A DNA stretch of 64,000 nt from Klebsiella sp. RHBSTW-00484 (lineage in GTDB: Bacteria > Pseudomonadota > Gammaproteobacteria > Enterobacterales > Enterobacteriaceae), in NCBI RefSeq assembly GCF_013705725.1, contig NZ_CP055481.1, positions 496,001 to 560,000 on the forward strand, given 5' to 3'. The notes under the pieces are model-generated. The model had not been told where the DNA came from and searched no databases. It saw nothing but the letters and a program-made list of their open reading frames with translations. A program made the translations under genes and the position numbers. Shown one piece after another: positions 14,343-27,105 of this stretch (positions within the stretch are counted from its first letter, which is position 1; every line of letters starts with the position of its first letter).

Positions 14343-16882
14343 GCGTTTTCCTCCACCAGAGTTACCGGGATGCGTTCGTACGGCGTAGCCGGGCGATGCT
14401 GTTCGCGTTCAGGAACCACCTGGACGTTCGGATCGCGCTTGTCGCTGTTGATGAAGTGCTTGAAGCGAACCTGGGCGGCTGGTGTGTTGACGGTTTCCGT
14501 CCACTCGCATATCACCGCTTCGCGCAGGCGGGCCATCTCTTCTTCCAGATGCTCGTTCAGACCCAGCTTGTCGTCGATGATGACCGATTTCAGGTATTCA
14601 ATGCCGCCTTCCATGTTATCTAACCACGGCGCGGTACGGGTCAGTTTATCGGCCGTACGGATGTAGAACATCATGAAGCGGTCGAGGTATTTCATCAGCG
14701 TTTCACGGTCCAGATCCGCTGCCAGCAGATCTGCATGGCGCGGTTTCATCCCGCCATTACCGCAGACGTACAGGTTCCAGCCTTTTTCTGTCGCGATGAT
14801 GCCGACGTCTTTACCCTGGGCTTCCGCACATTCACGGGTACATCCGGAAACGCCAAACTTCATTTTGTGCGGGGTGCGGATGCCTTTATAGAGGTTTTCC
14901 AGCTCGACGCCGAAGCCGACGCTATCGCCCACGCCGTAGCGGCACCAGGTGCTGCCTACGCAGGTTTTCGCCATACGCAGCGCTTTGGCATACGCGTGAC
15001 CCGTTTCGAAGCCTGCGTCGATCAGCTGACGCCAGATTTCCGGTAGATCGTCTTTTTGCGCACCGAACAGGCCAATACGTTGAGAACCGGTGATCTTGGT
15101 GTACAGATTAAATTCACGGGCGATACGGCCGACGGCCACCAGGCCTTCTGGCGTGATTTCGCCACCGGCAGAGCGAGGGATAACAGAGTAGGTACCGTCT
15201 TTCTGGATGTTCGCCAGGAAGTTGTCGTTGGTATCCTGCAGCGGGGTATGCTGCGGTTTGAGAATATATTCGTTCCAGCAGGAGGCCAGCAGGGAGCCAA
15301 CGGTTGGCTTACACACTTCGCAGCCGTAGCCTTTGCCGTGTTTCGCCAACAGCTCTTCAAAGGTTTTGATGCCTTCCACGCGGATGAGGTGGAACAGTTC
15401 CTGGCGAGAGTACGCGAAGTGCTCACACAGGTTGTTGTTCACTTCGATGCCTTGTTTCGCCAGCTCGGCGTTGAGCACCTGGGTTACCAGCGGAATACAG
15501 CCGCCGCAGCCGGTACCGGCTTTGGTTTCCGCTTTCAGCGCCGCCACGGTGTGGCAGCCTTTATTGATGGCGGCGACCAGCATGCCTTTAGTGACGTCGA
15601 AGCAGGAGCAGATCTGCGCGCTGTCCGGCAGTTTATCCACGCCGATGGACGGCTTACCGCTGCCCGCGTGGGCTGGCAGGATCAGTGAGTCCGGGTTTTC
15701 CGGCAGTTCAATCGCGTTGAGAACCAACTGCAGCAGGTTGCCGTAATCGCTGGTGTCGCCCACCAGTACCGCACCGAGCAGCGTTTTGTTATCCGGGCTG
15801 ACGATCAGACGTTTGTAGACTTCTTTGCTTTCATCAAGATAAACGTAGCTACGTGCGCCCGGCGTACGACCATGGGCATCGCCGATACCGCCAACGTCAA
15901 CGCCCAGCAGCTTCAGCTTGGCGCTCAGATCCGCACCTTCAAAGGCGTTTTCCGTTTCGAGGATATGATCAGCGGTCACCTGTGCCATTTTATAGCCCGG
16001 AGCAACCAGGCCATAAACGCGATTGTTCCAGCTGGCACATTCGCCGATGGCGTAGATATCCGGATCGGATGTCTGGCAACGGTCGTTAATTACGATACCG
16101 CCGCGTTGGGCGACTTCCAGACCGCATTGGGTGGCTAGCTTGTCGCGCGGGCGAATACCGGTTGAGAAAACGATAAAATCGACTTCCAGTTCGCTACCGT
16201 CAGCAAAACGCATGGTTTTACGCGCTTCGGTGCCTTCCTGGACGATCTCTTTGGTGTTTTTGCTGGTGTGCACGCGCACGCCCATGCTTTCAATTTTGCG
16301 ACGTAACTGCTCGCCGCCCATCTGATCGAGCTGTTCAGCCATCAGCATAGGAGCAAATTCAATCACGTGGGTTTCAACGCCAAGGTTTTTCAGCGCGCCC
16401 GCAGCTTCCAGACCTAACAGGCCGCCGCCGACTACCGCGCCGCGTTTGCTGCGACGGGCACAGGACTCAATGGCGTTGAGATCTTCAATAGTGCGATAGA
16501 CAAAACAGTCCTGGGTTTCGGAACCTTTAATCGGTGGGATCCACGGATAGGAGCCGGTCGCCATGATCAGCTTGTCATAAAATACGGTACGACCCGCGCT
16601 GGAGTGAATGACCTTTTCCTGACGATTGATGGTGATAGCGCGTTCGCCAATCAGCACCTTAACGCCGTGCTTTTCGTAAAAACCTTCTCGTACCAAAGAG
16701 AGCTCTTCAGCGGTATGGTGAGAGAAGTAGGAGGAGAGGTGTACGCGGTCGTAGGCGATACGGGGTTCTTCACAGAAGACGGTAATATCAAAATTGGCAG
16801 CGTCGGATTTATCAAGAAGATCCTCAATAAAGCGATGGCCGACCATACCATTACCAATAATAGCGAGTCTGACTTTGCTCAT
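14339..16882 (-). CDS. nirB: Nitrite reductase (NADH) large subunit NirB
   Basis: 847 residues. Domains in order: FAD/NADH-binding pyridine-nucleotide-disulfide oxidoreductase (LAIIGNGMVGHRFIEDLL at the N-terminus, NAD site near GAVVGGGLLGLEAAGALK), a BFD-like [2Fe-2S] domain (CSCFDVTKGMLVAAI and TGCGGCIP), and the C-terminal sulfite/nitrite reductase module. The module holds the siroheme/[4Fe-4S] cysteines in TCVGSTWCRYG and GVSGCTRECAEAQGKD. It reduces nitrite to ammonium with NADH in the cytoplasm under anaerobiosis. The gene is intact and follows a conserved FNR/NarL-type promoter. It needs siroheme from CysG, encoded beyond the insertion. Confidence 0.97.
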   Translation of the reverse strand: MSKVRLAIIGNGMVGHRFIEDLLDKSDAANFDITVFCEEPRIAYDRVHLSSYFSHHTAEELSLVREGFYEKHGVKVLIGERAITINRQEKVIHSSAGRTVFYDKLIMATGSYPWIPPIKGSETQDCFVYRTIEDLNAIESCARRSKRGAVVGGGLLGLEAAGALKNLGVETHVIEFAPMLMAEQLDQMGGEQLRRKIESMGVRVHTSKNTKEIVQEGTEARKTMRFADGSELEVDFIVFSTGIRPRDKLATQCGLEVAQRGGIVINDRCQTSDPDIYAIGECASWNNRVYGLVAPGYKMAQVTADHILETENAFEGADLSAKLKLLGVDVGGIGDAHGRTPGARSYVYLDESKEVYKRLIVSPDNKTLLGAVLVGDTSDYGNLLQLVLNAIELPENPDSLILPAHAGSGKPSIGVDKLPDSAQICSCFDVTKGMLVAAINKGCHTVAALKAETKAGTGCGGCIPLVTQVLNAELAKQGIEVNNNLCEHFAYSRQELFHLIRVEGIKTFEELLAKHGKGYGCEVCKPTVGSLLASCWNEYILKPQHTPLQDTNDNFLANIQKDGTYSVIPRSAGGEITPEGLVAVGRIAREFNLYTKITGSQRIGLFGAQKDDLPEIWRQLIDAGFETGHAYAKALRMAKTCVGSTWCRYGVGDSVGFGVELENLYKGIRTPHKMKFGVSGCTRECAEAQGKDVGIIATEKGWNLYVCGNGGMKPRHADLLAADLDRETLMKYLDRFMMFYIRTADKLTRTAPWLDNMEGGIEYLKSVIIDDKLGLNEHLEEEMARLREAVICEWTETVNTPAAQVRFKHFINSDKRDPNVQVVPEREQHRPATPYERIPVTLVEENA

Positions 16883-16940
16883 ATTTGCCTCGATTTCTTT
16901 TATATTACCGCCTACCTTAACGATTCAGCCAAGATACTTA

Positions 16941-16983
16941 TTGATGCAAATCAATTACACCTTTACCTACTACTTAAGTGGTA
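16941..16983 (-). promoter_or_regulatory. nirB promoter: FNR site and upstream NarL/NarP 7-2-7 site
   Basis: TTGATGCAAATCAA at 16941-16954 is a near-perfect FNR box (TTGAT-N4-ATCAA). TACTACT-TA-AGTGGTA at 16968-16983 is a 7-2-7 inverted heptamer pair of the NarL/NarP kind. The centres are 28 bp apart, the same as the -41.5 and -69.5 arrangement of E. coli nirB. Anaerobic induction by FNR with nitrate/nitrite enhancement is therefore expected. Confidence 0.85.
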
Positions 16984-17123
16984 TATTTTTGATTTGTCAG
17001 CATTTTTATAAGTCTTGGAAAACGCTGGCTTTTCCTTTTTGCTTTTTTTGTGTACAAAATCAGCAGAAGAAACCGGCACAAGGCTGAGTGAATTTTTAGC
17101 CGTATTTAACGGGGGTCATCGAT

Positions 17124-18446
17124 ATGACAGCAGCGCCGCTTTGGTTGATTGAGAACGTTCGCCTGCCCGATCGCGAAGGTCTTTGGCAGATAGCGATAGA
17201 CAAGGGGCGCTTCGGGGATATAACCCCTATGGGCGAGGCGCGCAATGAGAGTTATGAGGTGCTGAACGCGCGCGGCGGATTGGCTATTCCCCCTTTTATT
17301 GAACCGCATATCCACCTTGATACCACCCAAACCGCCGGAGAGCCTAACTGGAATCAGTCCGGGACTCTGTTTGAAGGTATTGAGCGCTGGGCAGAGCGTA
17401 AGGCTTTACTGAGCCATGAAGATGTTAAAGCTCGCGCATGGAAGACGCTGAAATGGCAAATTGCTAACGGCATCCAGTTTGTGCGTACCCACGTCGACGT
17501 TTCCGACCCTACGCTCACCGCACTCAAAGCGATGCTGGAGGTGAAAAAGGAGGTTGCGCCGTGGATTGAGCTGCAAATAGTCGCCTTTCCTCAGGAGGGG
17601 ATTTTATCCTACCCCAACGGTGAAGCTCTGTTGGAGGAGGCACTGCGTCTGGGGGCTGACGTGGTCGGTGCGATCCCGCATTTTGAGTTCACCCGCGAGT
17701 ACGGCGTGGAATCTCTACATATCGCATTTCGCCTGGCGAAGCAGTATCAGCGGCCTCTGGATATCCATTGTGATGAAATCGATGATGAGCAGTCACGATT
17801 TATTGAAACCGTGGCTGCTCTGGCGCTGAAAGAGGGAATTGGGCCACGCGTCACCGCCAGCCATACCACCGCCATGCACTCCTATAATGGCGCTTACACC
17901 TCGCGACTCTTTCGCTTGTTGAAACTCTCCGGCATTAACTTCGTGGCTAATCCGCTGGTTAATATCCACCTCCAGGGGCGTTTCGATGATTATCCGAAGC
18001 GCCGTGGTATTACGCGCGTTAAGGAACTGATGGCGGCGGGGATTAACGTCTGCTTTGGTCATGATGATGTCTTTGATCCGTGGTATCCGCTGGGTACCGG
18101 CAACATGTTGCAGGTGCTGCATATGGGGCTGCACGTTTGCCAGATGATGGGATATCAGCAAATTAACGATGGGCTGAAGCTGGTGACGGAAAACAGCGCA
18201 CGGACGTTTGGCCTGAGCGATTACGGCATTGTGCCCGGAAATCCGGCGAATCTGGTGATTCTGCCTGCGGAGAATGGTTTTGAAGCAGTGCGCTGCCAGG
18301 TGCCAGTACGTTGGTCAATTCGTCAGGGGAGAGTCATCGCCACGACGCAATTAGCGCAGACCTGGGTGCAGACGGACAAGGGAGGGGAAGAGCTATTCTT
18401 TACCAAAAGCAGCCCCTTTGCCGGAACAAAGGGGTCTGAGGCTTAG
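17124..18446 (+). CDS. codA: Cytosine deaminase CodA
   Basis: 440 residues, close to E. coli CodA throughout. Amidohydrolase metal ligands and catalytic residues are visible in [35 protein letters not shown] and [13 protein letters not shown]. It deaminates cytosine (and isoguanine) to uracil and ammonia, feeding pyrimidine salvage and nitrogen supply. The usual partner, cytosine permease codB, is not next to it: nirB diverges on the left and tsgA converges on the right with a 5 bp gap. Isoguanine deaminase is a possible alternative main activity. Confidence 0.92.
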   Translation: MTAAPLWLIENVRLPDREGLWQIAIDKGRFGDITPMGEARNESYEVLNARGGLAIPPFIEPHIHLDTTQTAGEPNWNQSGTLFEGIERWAERKALLSHEDVKARAWKTLKWQIANGIQFVRTHVDVSDPTLTALKAMLEVKKEVAPWIELQIVAFPQEGILSYPNGEALLEEALRLGADVVGAIPHFEFTREYGVESLHIAFRLAKQYQRPLDIHCDEIDDEQSRFIETVAALALKEGIGPRVTASHTTAMHSYNGAYTSRLFRLLKLSGINFVANPLVNIHLQGRFDDYPKRRGITRVKELMAAGINVCFGHDDVFDPWYPLGTGNMLQVLHMGLHVCQMMGYQQINDGLKLVTENSARTFGLSDYGIVPGNPANLVILPAENGFEAVRCQVPVRWSIRQGRVIATTQLAQTWVQTDKGGEELFFTKSSPFAGTKGSEA

Positions 18447-18451
18447 TGAGG

Positions 18452-19627
18452 TTACGCCGCTGCGTTGTTCTGGCGGTGGCGGGAAACAAAGCCGAGGATC
18501 ACGCACATCACAAATACCACGGCATAGAGACCGTTAGCGGTATGCAGCGCTGCCAGCGGACCGCTGGCGGCGACGATTGGGCCGGTAACCACAAAGGTCA
18601 ACATGGTGCCGACGGTACCGCAGGTGAGAATGAAGTTCACCAGCTTCGGCGACGACACTTTGGTCTGCTGCGAGCCCAGCGTAATAATAGAGGTGTAGAT
18701 TGCGCTTGAGAAGAAGCCGAGGGTCAGGATAAACCACGGCATATGCTCCGGCGAACCGTTAATAAACAGATACATCAGAACCGTAGCCGCGCCTGCCAGC
18801 ACGGTCAGAATACGTTGCAGGTCAAAGAAGCGCAGGATAAAGCTGAATGACCACATGCCAATCATGTACGACATCCAGAAATCACTCACCAGTTTACCCC
18901 CATCACCCAAGCTCATGCCCAGACTTTTGGCGTATTCCGGCACCCAGGAGATAAAGCCCAACTGGCCGAGGATGTAACAGAGTGCGGCAATGGAGAGAAA
19001 CAGCACGCCGATACCCCATTTCTCTTTTACTACCGGCTGGCTGTCCAGCGGCGCTTTTTTACCTAATACCGGGAATTCACAGCCGAAAGTCAGTACGAAA
19101 ATAGCCACATAAACCAGACCGATGCAGGCATAAACCCAGTACCACTCGATGCTTCGTGCCAGCAGGTATGCGGCAAGCATCGGGAAAATCATTCCCGCCA
19201 TGCTGAAGAAGGAGTCGGTGAACAGCAGGCGCGCGCCGCGCTGACGACCTTCATACATATGGGTGATCAGGAAGGTACCAATCGACATGGTGATCCCGCT
19301 GACCAGCCCAAGTACGAACATTGAGGCAGAGAACAGCGCCAGGCTATGACTAAACATCAAACCTGCGACGGCGAGTACCATCAAGATAAAGCCAAAGCGC
19401 AGTTGGGTTTTCAGCGGAACGATTTCCATCAGCCAGGCATTCAGGAAGATAGAAATCAGGATACCGGCGTTGAGGAAGGTAAAGGTGTTGCTCATACTGG
19501 AAACGGGCAGATGGAAATAATCTGCGATGTTTCCCATCACCATCCCGGTGACGATCACCAACGCGCCGGTCAGGGCGTAGGAGAAGAAGCTGATCCATGT
19601 GAGCTTGATACGGTTGCTGTTAGTCAT
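18452..19627 (-). CDS. tsgA: TsgA, MFS-type membrane transporter
   Basis: 391 residues with about 12 membrane segments, a major facilitator superfamily protein. [25 protein letters not shown] forms segment 1 when read in parts, and the GxLxD-like loop between segments 2 and 3 is degenerate. It matches TsgA (YhfC) of E. coli and Salmonella, where a link to tellurite/selenite-responsive or hypersalinity expression was described; the substrate is unknown. It shares a 277 bp divergent regulatory region with ppiA, which contains an ideal CRP site. No terminator separates its end from codA. Confidence 0.92.
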   Translation of the reverse strand: MTNSNRIKLTWISFFSYALTGALVIVTGMVMGNIADYFHLPVSSMSNTFTFLNAGILISIFLNAWLMEIVPLKTQLRFGFILMVLAVAGLMFSHSLALFSASMFVLGLVSGITMSIGTFLITHMYEGRQRGARLLFTDSFFSMAGMIFPMLAAYLLARSIEWYWVYACIGLVYVAIFVLTFGCEFPVLGKKAPLDSQPVVKEKWGIGVLFLSIAALCYILGQLGFISWVPEYAKSLGMSLGDGGKLVSDFWMSYMIGMWSFSFILRFFDLQRILTVLAGAATVLMYLFINGSPEHMPWFILTLGFFSSAIYTSIITLGSQQTKVSSPKLVNFILTCGTVGTMLTFVVTGPIVAASGPLAALHTANGLYAVVFVMCVILGFVSRHRQNNAAA

Positions 19628-19745
19628 GACTGGCCTGTGAATAGAAATGTATAGCGCGTTGACTCTGCGCCGGGCGGACAGATTTTATTCGTTTGCGTGA
19701 TGTAATTAAATGTTTATTCTGAAATGTAGATCTTTTTGCACGAAT

Positions 19746-19767
19746 AAATGTGATTGAAATCACATTT
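19746..19767. promoter_or_regulatory. Consensus CRP site in the tsgA-ppiA divergent region
   Basis: The core is TGTGA-TTGAAA-TCACA, a perfect TGTGA-N6-TCACA, extended symmetrically to AAATGTGA...TCACATTT over 22 bp. It lies 119 bp before tsgA and 138 bp before ppiA. E. coli ppiA is known to be controlled by cAMP-CRP, and crp itself lies 5 kb away. Confidence 0.88.
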
Positions 19768-19904
19768 AATTATTTGATGGATTAATGATTGCGTCGTAAC
19801 AAGTGTTTCAGCTAAGTAAAATTAGGTAAAAGGCTGGCCCAGGATGCAAAGGCTCTTTAGAATCAAGGCACTCGCTTTTTATTCTGCTCCGTTAAGGAAT
19901 TTCC

Positions 19905-20474
19905 ATGCTCAAATCAACTCTCGTGGCGGTGGCTGCCGTTTTCGCCTTTTCAGCATTTTCCCCGGCCATGGCGGCGAAGGGCGACCCTCATGTGTTGCTA
20001 ACCACCTCTGCGGGCAATATTGAGCTTGAGCTGAATAGTCAGAAGGCACCCATTTCGGTGGATAACTTCCTGAAGTATGTCAACAGTGGTTTCTATAACA
20101 ACACCACCTTTCACCGCGTGATCCCGGGCTTTATGGTGCAGGGCGGCGGTTTCAACGAGCAGATGCAGCAAAAACAGCCTAACCCGCCGATTAAAAACGA
20201 AGCGGACAATGGCCTGCGTAATACACGTGGGACCATCGCTATGGCGCGTACAGCCGATCAGGACAGCGCGACCAGCCAGTTCTTTATCAACATTGCAGAT
20301 AACGCCTTCCTCGATCACGGCCAGCGTGATTTTGGCTATGCAGTCTTCGGCAAGGTCGTGAAAGGAATGGACGTTGCGGATAAGATTTCTCAGGTACAGA
20401 CCCATAACGTTGGGCCTTATCAAAATGTTCCGTCTAAACCGATTGTTATTCTGTCGGCGAAAGTACTGCCGTAA
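19905..20474 (+). CDS. ppiA: Periplasmic peptidyl-prolyl cis-trans isomerase A (cyclophilin)
   Basis: 189 residues. A Sec signal peptide (residues 1 to about 23, cut after SPAMA) precedes the cyclophilin domain. Active-site motifs include [13 protein letters not shown], with the catalytic Arg, and [13 protein letters not shown]. It speeds proline isomerisation in periplasmic proteins. It is transcribed from the region shared with tsgA. In E. coli yhfG and fic follow it; here pabA comes next after 115 bp. Confidence 0.97.
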   Translation: MLKSTLVAVAAVFAFSAFSPAMAAKGDPHVLLTTSAGNIELELNSQKAPISVDNFLKYVNSGFYNNTTFHRVIPGFMVQGGGFNEQMQQKQPNPPIKNEADNGLRNTRGTIAMARTADQDSATSQFFINIADNAFLDHGQRDFGYAVFGKVVKGMDVADKISQVQTHNVGPYQNVPSKPIVILSAKVLP

Positions 20475-20487
20475 AATATGTTTCCCG

Positions 20488-20508
20488 CGCGGGCACCTAG
20501 CCCGCGCT
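20488..20508 (+). terminator. Possible terminator after ppiA
   Basis: GCGCGGGC and GCCCGCGC form a perfect 8 bp GC stem with a 5-base loop, 13 bp after the stop. Only TGCTTTCT follows, so the T run is weak. Confidence 0.5.
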
Positions 20509-20589
20509 GCTTTCTCCCGCCAGATAAAGTGATAAGCGAAACCCGAGAATCTGCGTAGAATACCCCGGTTTGTAACTTCCGGAGCCGCC

Positions 20590-21153
20590 ATGATCCTGCT
20601 TATCGACAACTATGATTCTTTCACCTGGAATTTGTATCAGTACTTCTGCGAGCTGGGAGCCGAAGTCCTTGTCAGGCGTAATGATGAGTTGACGTTGGAG
20701 GAGATTATCGCGCTGGCGCCGGAGAAAATCGTTATTTCGCCGGGCCCCTGTACCCCTGATGAATCGGGGATTTCGCTGGCGGTGATTCGCTACTTTTCCG
20801 GCAAGACTCCGCTCCTGGGCGTCTGCCTTGGTCATCAGGCTATCGCGCAGGTTTTCGGTGCGACCATCGTGCGGGCTGCCAAAGTAATGCATGGTAAAAC
20901 GTCTCCCGTCATTCACAATGGGCAAGGGGTGTTTGCTGGGTTGAATAATCCACTCATCGTTACTCGCTACCACTCCTTATTGATCGATCCCCCAACGCTA
21001 GGGGAATGCTTTGAGATTACCGCCCGCAGCGAAGAGGGCGAGATCATGGGGATTCGCCATCGCGAGTTTGATCTCGAAGGCGTGCAGTTTCACCCGGAGA
21101 GCATTCTTAGCGAGCAGGGGCATCAACTGCTGGCAAACTTCCTCAATCGTTGA
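20590..21153 (+). CDS. pabA: Aminodeoxychorismate synthase, glutamine amidotransferase subunit
   Basis: 187 residues, a class I glutamine amidotransferase. The triad is visible: Cys79 ([10 protein letters not shown]), His168 and Glu170 (FHPES). It releases ammonia from glutamine for PabB, which makes 4-amino-4-deoxychorismate for p-aminobenzoate and folate. The N-terminal [13 protein letters not shown] is typical and separates it from TrpD only by sequence closeness and context (next to argD). ATG at 20590 follows TTCCGGAG. Confidence 0.96.
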   Translation: MILLIDNYDSFTWNLYQYFCELGAEVLVRRNDELTLEEIIALAPEKIVISPGPCTPDESGISLAVIRYFSGKTPLLGVCLGHQAIAQVFGATIVRAAKVMHGKTSPVIHNGQGVFAGLNNPLIVTRYHSLLIDPPTLGECFEITARSEEGEIMGIRHREFDLEGVQFHPESILSEQGHQLLANFLNR

Positions 21154-21195
21154 TTTGTAGTTGCCATTGATTGATTTTTTATGCATATTTTGTGA

Positions 21196-24532
<3,337 letters not shown>

Positions 24533-24544
24533 GAGGGGGAAACA

Positions 24545-24577
24545 AAAACGGCGTATTGCCAGGCAACACGCCGTTTT
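24545..24577 (-). terminator. crp terminator
   Basis: On the minus strand a 10 bp stem (AAAACGGCGT with ACGCCGTTTT) ends in a run of five T residues. It begins 7 bp after the crp stop. Confidence 0.85.
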
Positions 24578-24583
24578 ACCGAC

Positions 24584-25216
24584 TTAACGGGTACCGTAGA
24601 CGACGATAGTTTTACCGTGCGCGGAGATCAGGTTTTGATCTTCCAGCATTTTCAGTATGCGGCCAACTGTTTCGCGGGAGCATCCAACGATCTGACCGAT
24701 TTCCTGACGGGTAATTTTAATTTGCATACCGTCCGGGTGGGTCATCGCATCAGGCTGTTTTGCCAGGTTCAGCAGCGTCTGGGCGATACGACCCGTCACG
24801 TCGAGGAAGGCGAGGTTACCGACTTTCTCTGACGTAACCTGCAGGCGACGTGCCATTTGCGAAGAGAGACGCATCAGGATGTCCGGGTTAACCTGGATCA
24901 ACTGACGGAATTTTTTGTAGGAGATTTCGGCCACTTCACATGCGGTTTTCGCACGTACCCATGCACTACGTTCCTGACCTTCTTCAAACAGGCCTAATTC
25001 ACCGATGAAATCGCCCTGGTTGAGGTAAGAGAGGATCATCTCTTTACCTTCTTCATCCTTGATGAGTACAGCCACGGAGCCTTTAACGATGTAGTACAAC
25101 GTTTCTGCTTTCTCACCCTGGTGGATCAGCGTGCTCTTTGAGGGGTACTTATGAATGTGGCAATGAGACAAGAACCATTCAAGGGTAGGGTCTGTTTGCG
25201 GTTTGCCAAGCACCAT
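24584..25216 (-). CDS. crp: cAMP receptor protein (CRP)
   Basis: 210 residues, apparently almost identical to E. coli CRP. The N-terminal cyclic-nucleotide-binding beta-roll holds the cAMP contacts ([19 protein letters not shown] with the Glu and Arg-Ser pair). A long dimerisation helix and the C-terminal helix-turn-helix [20 protein letters not shown] carry the DNA-reading Arg, Glu and Arg. It is the global activator for carbon-source genes; the site between tsgA and ppiA in this window matches its consensus. It is divergent from yhfA across a 304 bp regulatory gap. Confidence 0.98.
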   Translation of the reverse strand: MVLGKPQTDPTLEWFLSHCHIHKYPSKSTLIHQGEKAETLYYIVKGSVAVLIKDEEGKEMILSYLNQGDFIGELGLFEEGQERSAWVRAKTACEVAEISYKKFRQLIQVNPDILMRLSSQMARRLQVTSEKVGNLAFLDVTGRIAQTLLNLAKQPDAMTHPDGMQIKITRQEIGQIVGCSRETVGRILKMLEDQNLISAHGKTIVVYGTR

Positions 25217-25520
25217 GCGCGGTTATCCTCTGTTATAAGCTATCTCCAGATGCCGACACTACACGGCATCCGGGCATGCAATCGTATTAAATCCCTATAC
25301 CTGGGAATCTGGCTGAAAATTTCCTGCAGCCTGTAATGTGAACTCCTCAGCATACATGCAGTGCATCAATGTATTACTGTAGCATCCCGATTGTTTTAGC
25401 ATAGCTTTCGCCGCGTGTCTCCTGGTGTCTCGCTTCAGCATGACCTAGGTCGCCTTCCGTTGCGAGAATTGTTATGTGCGCGTAATCTGTCAGGAAAATT
25501 ACAGCCCTGGAGTTAAATTT
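25217..25520. promoter_or_regulatory. crp-yhfA divergent regulatory region and crp leader
   Basis: 304 bp without a gene. It holds the long crp 5' leader, with a hairpin GATGCCG...CGGCATC at 25249-25270, and a CRP half-site TGTGA at 25337-25341 within AATGTGAACTCCTCAGCATACA. The half-site corresponds to the autoregulatory/divergent-RNA region of E. coli crp. No credible open reading frame is present. Promoter hexamers were not assigned. Confidence 0.55.
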
Positions 25521-25925
25521 ATGCAAGCGCGAGTGAAATGGGTTGAAGGGTTAACCTTCATTGGTGAGTCGGCTTCTGGTCACCAGATTCTGATGGACGG
25601 TAATTCCGGGGATAAAGCGCCCAGCCCGATGGAAATGGTGTTGATGGCGGCGGGCGGATGTAGCGCAATTGATGTGGTTTCTATCCTGCAGAAGGGACGC
25701 CATAACGTCACTAACTGCGAAGTTAAGCTGACTTCTGAGCGTCGCGAGGAAGCACCGCGTCTGTTTACCCATATCAATCTGCATTTTATCGTGACCGGTA
25801 AAGAGCTGAAAGATGCTGCCGTTTCTCGCGCAGTTGATCTCTCGGCGGAAAAATATTGCTCGGTGGCGCTGATGCTGGAGAAAGCAGTAAACATCACTCA
25901 CTCTTATGAAGTGATCGAGGGATAA
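25521..25925 (+). CDS. yhfA: YhfA, OsmC-family protein
   Basis: 134 residues. It has the OsmC/Ohr fold with the two family cysteines, in MAAGGCSAIDVV and EKYCSVALML. Members with both cysteines reduce organic hydroperoxides; the E. coli YhfA substrate is unknown. ATG at 25521 (MQARVKWVEG) matches the E. coli start; an upstream in-frame start at 25476 would add 15 residues that are not conserved. It is divergent from crp and ends in a strong terminator. Confidence 0.93.
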   Translation: MQARVKWVEGLTFIGESASGHQILMDGNSGDKAPSPMEMVLMAAGGCSAIDVVSILQKGRHNVTNCEVKLTSERREEAPRLFTHINLHFIVTGKELKDAAVSRAVDLSAEKYCSVALMLEKAVNITHSYEVIEG

Positions 25926-25947
25926 GCCGAACTGCGCGAACTCGTCG

Positions 25948-25979
25948 CCCCGGCATGCGCTGCGCTACCGGGGTTTTTT
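25948..25979 (+). terminator. Terminator after yhfA
   Basis: A CCCCGG/CCGGGG stem with a partly paired loop is followed by six T residues, between the convergent yhfA and prkB. Confidence 0.85.
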
Positions 25980-25980
25980 G

Positions 25981-26850
25981 TTAGTTGATTTTCCTGCCTT
26001 CCATTAGCCGCTCGACCAGCGGCGCCATGATAAGCTCCATGGCCAGCCCCATTTTCCCTCCCGGTACCACTAGCGTGTTCATATGCGAGATAAACGAGCC
26101 CTGAAGCATCGCCAGTAGCCAGGGGAAATCGATATTCTGTAAGTTGCGGAAATGGATAACGACAAAGCTTTCATCCAGCGATGGGATTGCTTTGGCTGCA
26201 AATGGGTTGGACGTATCCACCGTAGGTACGCGTTGGAAGTTGAGATGAGTGCGTGAAAACTGCGGGGTAATGAAGTTGATGTAATCTTCCATCGAGCGAA
26301 CGACGGAATCCATCACCGCTTCACGAGAGTGGCCGCGTTCGCTGGTATCGCGGATAAGCTTCTGGATCCACTCCAGGTTAACGATCGGCACAACCCCGAC
26401 CAGCAGGTCAACATGGTCAGCGACGTTGTGCTGGGGCGTGACAACTCCGCCGTGCAGGCCTTCATAAAACAGCACGTCAGTGGGTTCAGGTAGCGACTGC
26501 CAGGGAGTGAAGGTGCCAGGAACCTGATTCCACGGCACGGCTTCATCATAGGTGTGTAAATACTTGCGTGACTGACCTGTACCGTTCAGCCCGTATTCTC
26601 TGAAAGTCTGTTCCAGCAGGCCGAAATCGTTAGCCTCGGGACCGAAGTAGCTGATGTGTTTGCCCTGATCTCGCGCTTTGCGGATCGCCATGTCCATTTC
26701 CGGGCGGGTGTAGCGGTGAAAGCTATCGCCTTCCACTTCGGCGGCGTGGAGATTGAGCTGGGCGAAGATTTTGCGAAAGGCGAGGCTGGTGGTCGTGGTT
26801 CCCGCGCCGCTAGAGCCCGTGACGGCAATCACCGGATGTTTGGCAGACAT
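25981..26850 (-). CDS. prkB: PrkB, phosphoribulokinase-like P-loop kinase
   Basis: 289 residues. The P-loop is GSSGAGTTT (residues 12-20), with GDSFHRYTRPEMD and LFYEGLHGGVV resembling the substrate and Walker B regions of class I phosphoribulokinase. The organism has no Calvin cycle context here, so ribulose-5-phosphate is not assured as substrate; the enterobacterial protein is uncharacterised. It follows yheT-yheU in the same direction, with 36 bp between yheU and prkB, so the three form an operon. Confidence 0.92.
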   Translation of the reverse strand: MSAKHPVIAVTGSSGAGTTTTSLAFRKIFAQLNLHAAEVEGDSFHRYTRPEMDMAIRKARDQGKHISYFGPEANDFGLLEQTFREYGLNGTGQSRKYLHTYDEAVPWNQVPGTFTPWQSLPEPTDVLFYEGLHGGVVTPQHNVADHVDLLVGVVPIVNLEWIQKLIRDTSERGHSREAVMDSVVRSMEDYINFITPQFSRTHLNFQRVPTVDTSNPFAAKAIPSLDESFVVIHFRNLQNIDFPWLLAMLQGSFISHMNTLVVPGGKMGLAMELIMAPLVERLMEGRKIN

Positions 26851-26886
26851 AACAACTCCCAGGGTAAACGATAGTGTGATGCCGCC

Positions 26887-27105
26887 TTAGCCGTGAAACT
26901 GCTTGCGGGGCATAATATTGACCGTCTCGTGCAGCTCTGACCACACCAGCGCGGCTTCTCCGCTTTTCAGCTGTTGTTTGACATCGGCGACTTTATCCGC
27001 CAGCGAACGTTCATGCTCACCATAATCGGTGCCTTCGCGTAATACAAAACTTTCAATCAGGTTATCCAGCGTTTCGGGATCGAGATCCTGCCAGGGAATA
27101 ATCAT
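26887..27105 (-). CDS. yheU: YheU, conserved small protein (UPF0270)
   Basis: 72 residues. [20 protein letters not shown] at the N-terminus identifies the YheU/UPF0270 family; the rest is acidic and helical ([20 protein letters not shown]). ATG at 27105 overlaps the yheT stop by 4 bp and gives the E. coli length, so a start 54 bases further upstream inside yheT is rejected. Function is unknown. Confidence 0.92.
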   Translation of the reverse strand: MIIPWQDLDPETLDNLIESFVLREGTDYGEHERSLADKVADVKQQLKSGEAALVWSELHETVNIMPRKQFHG

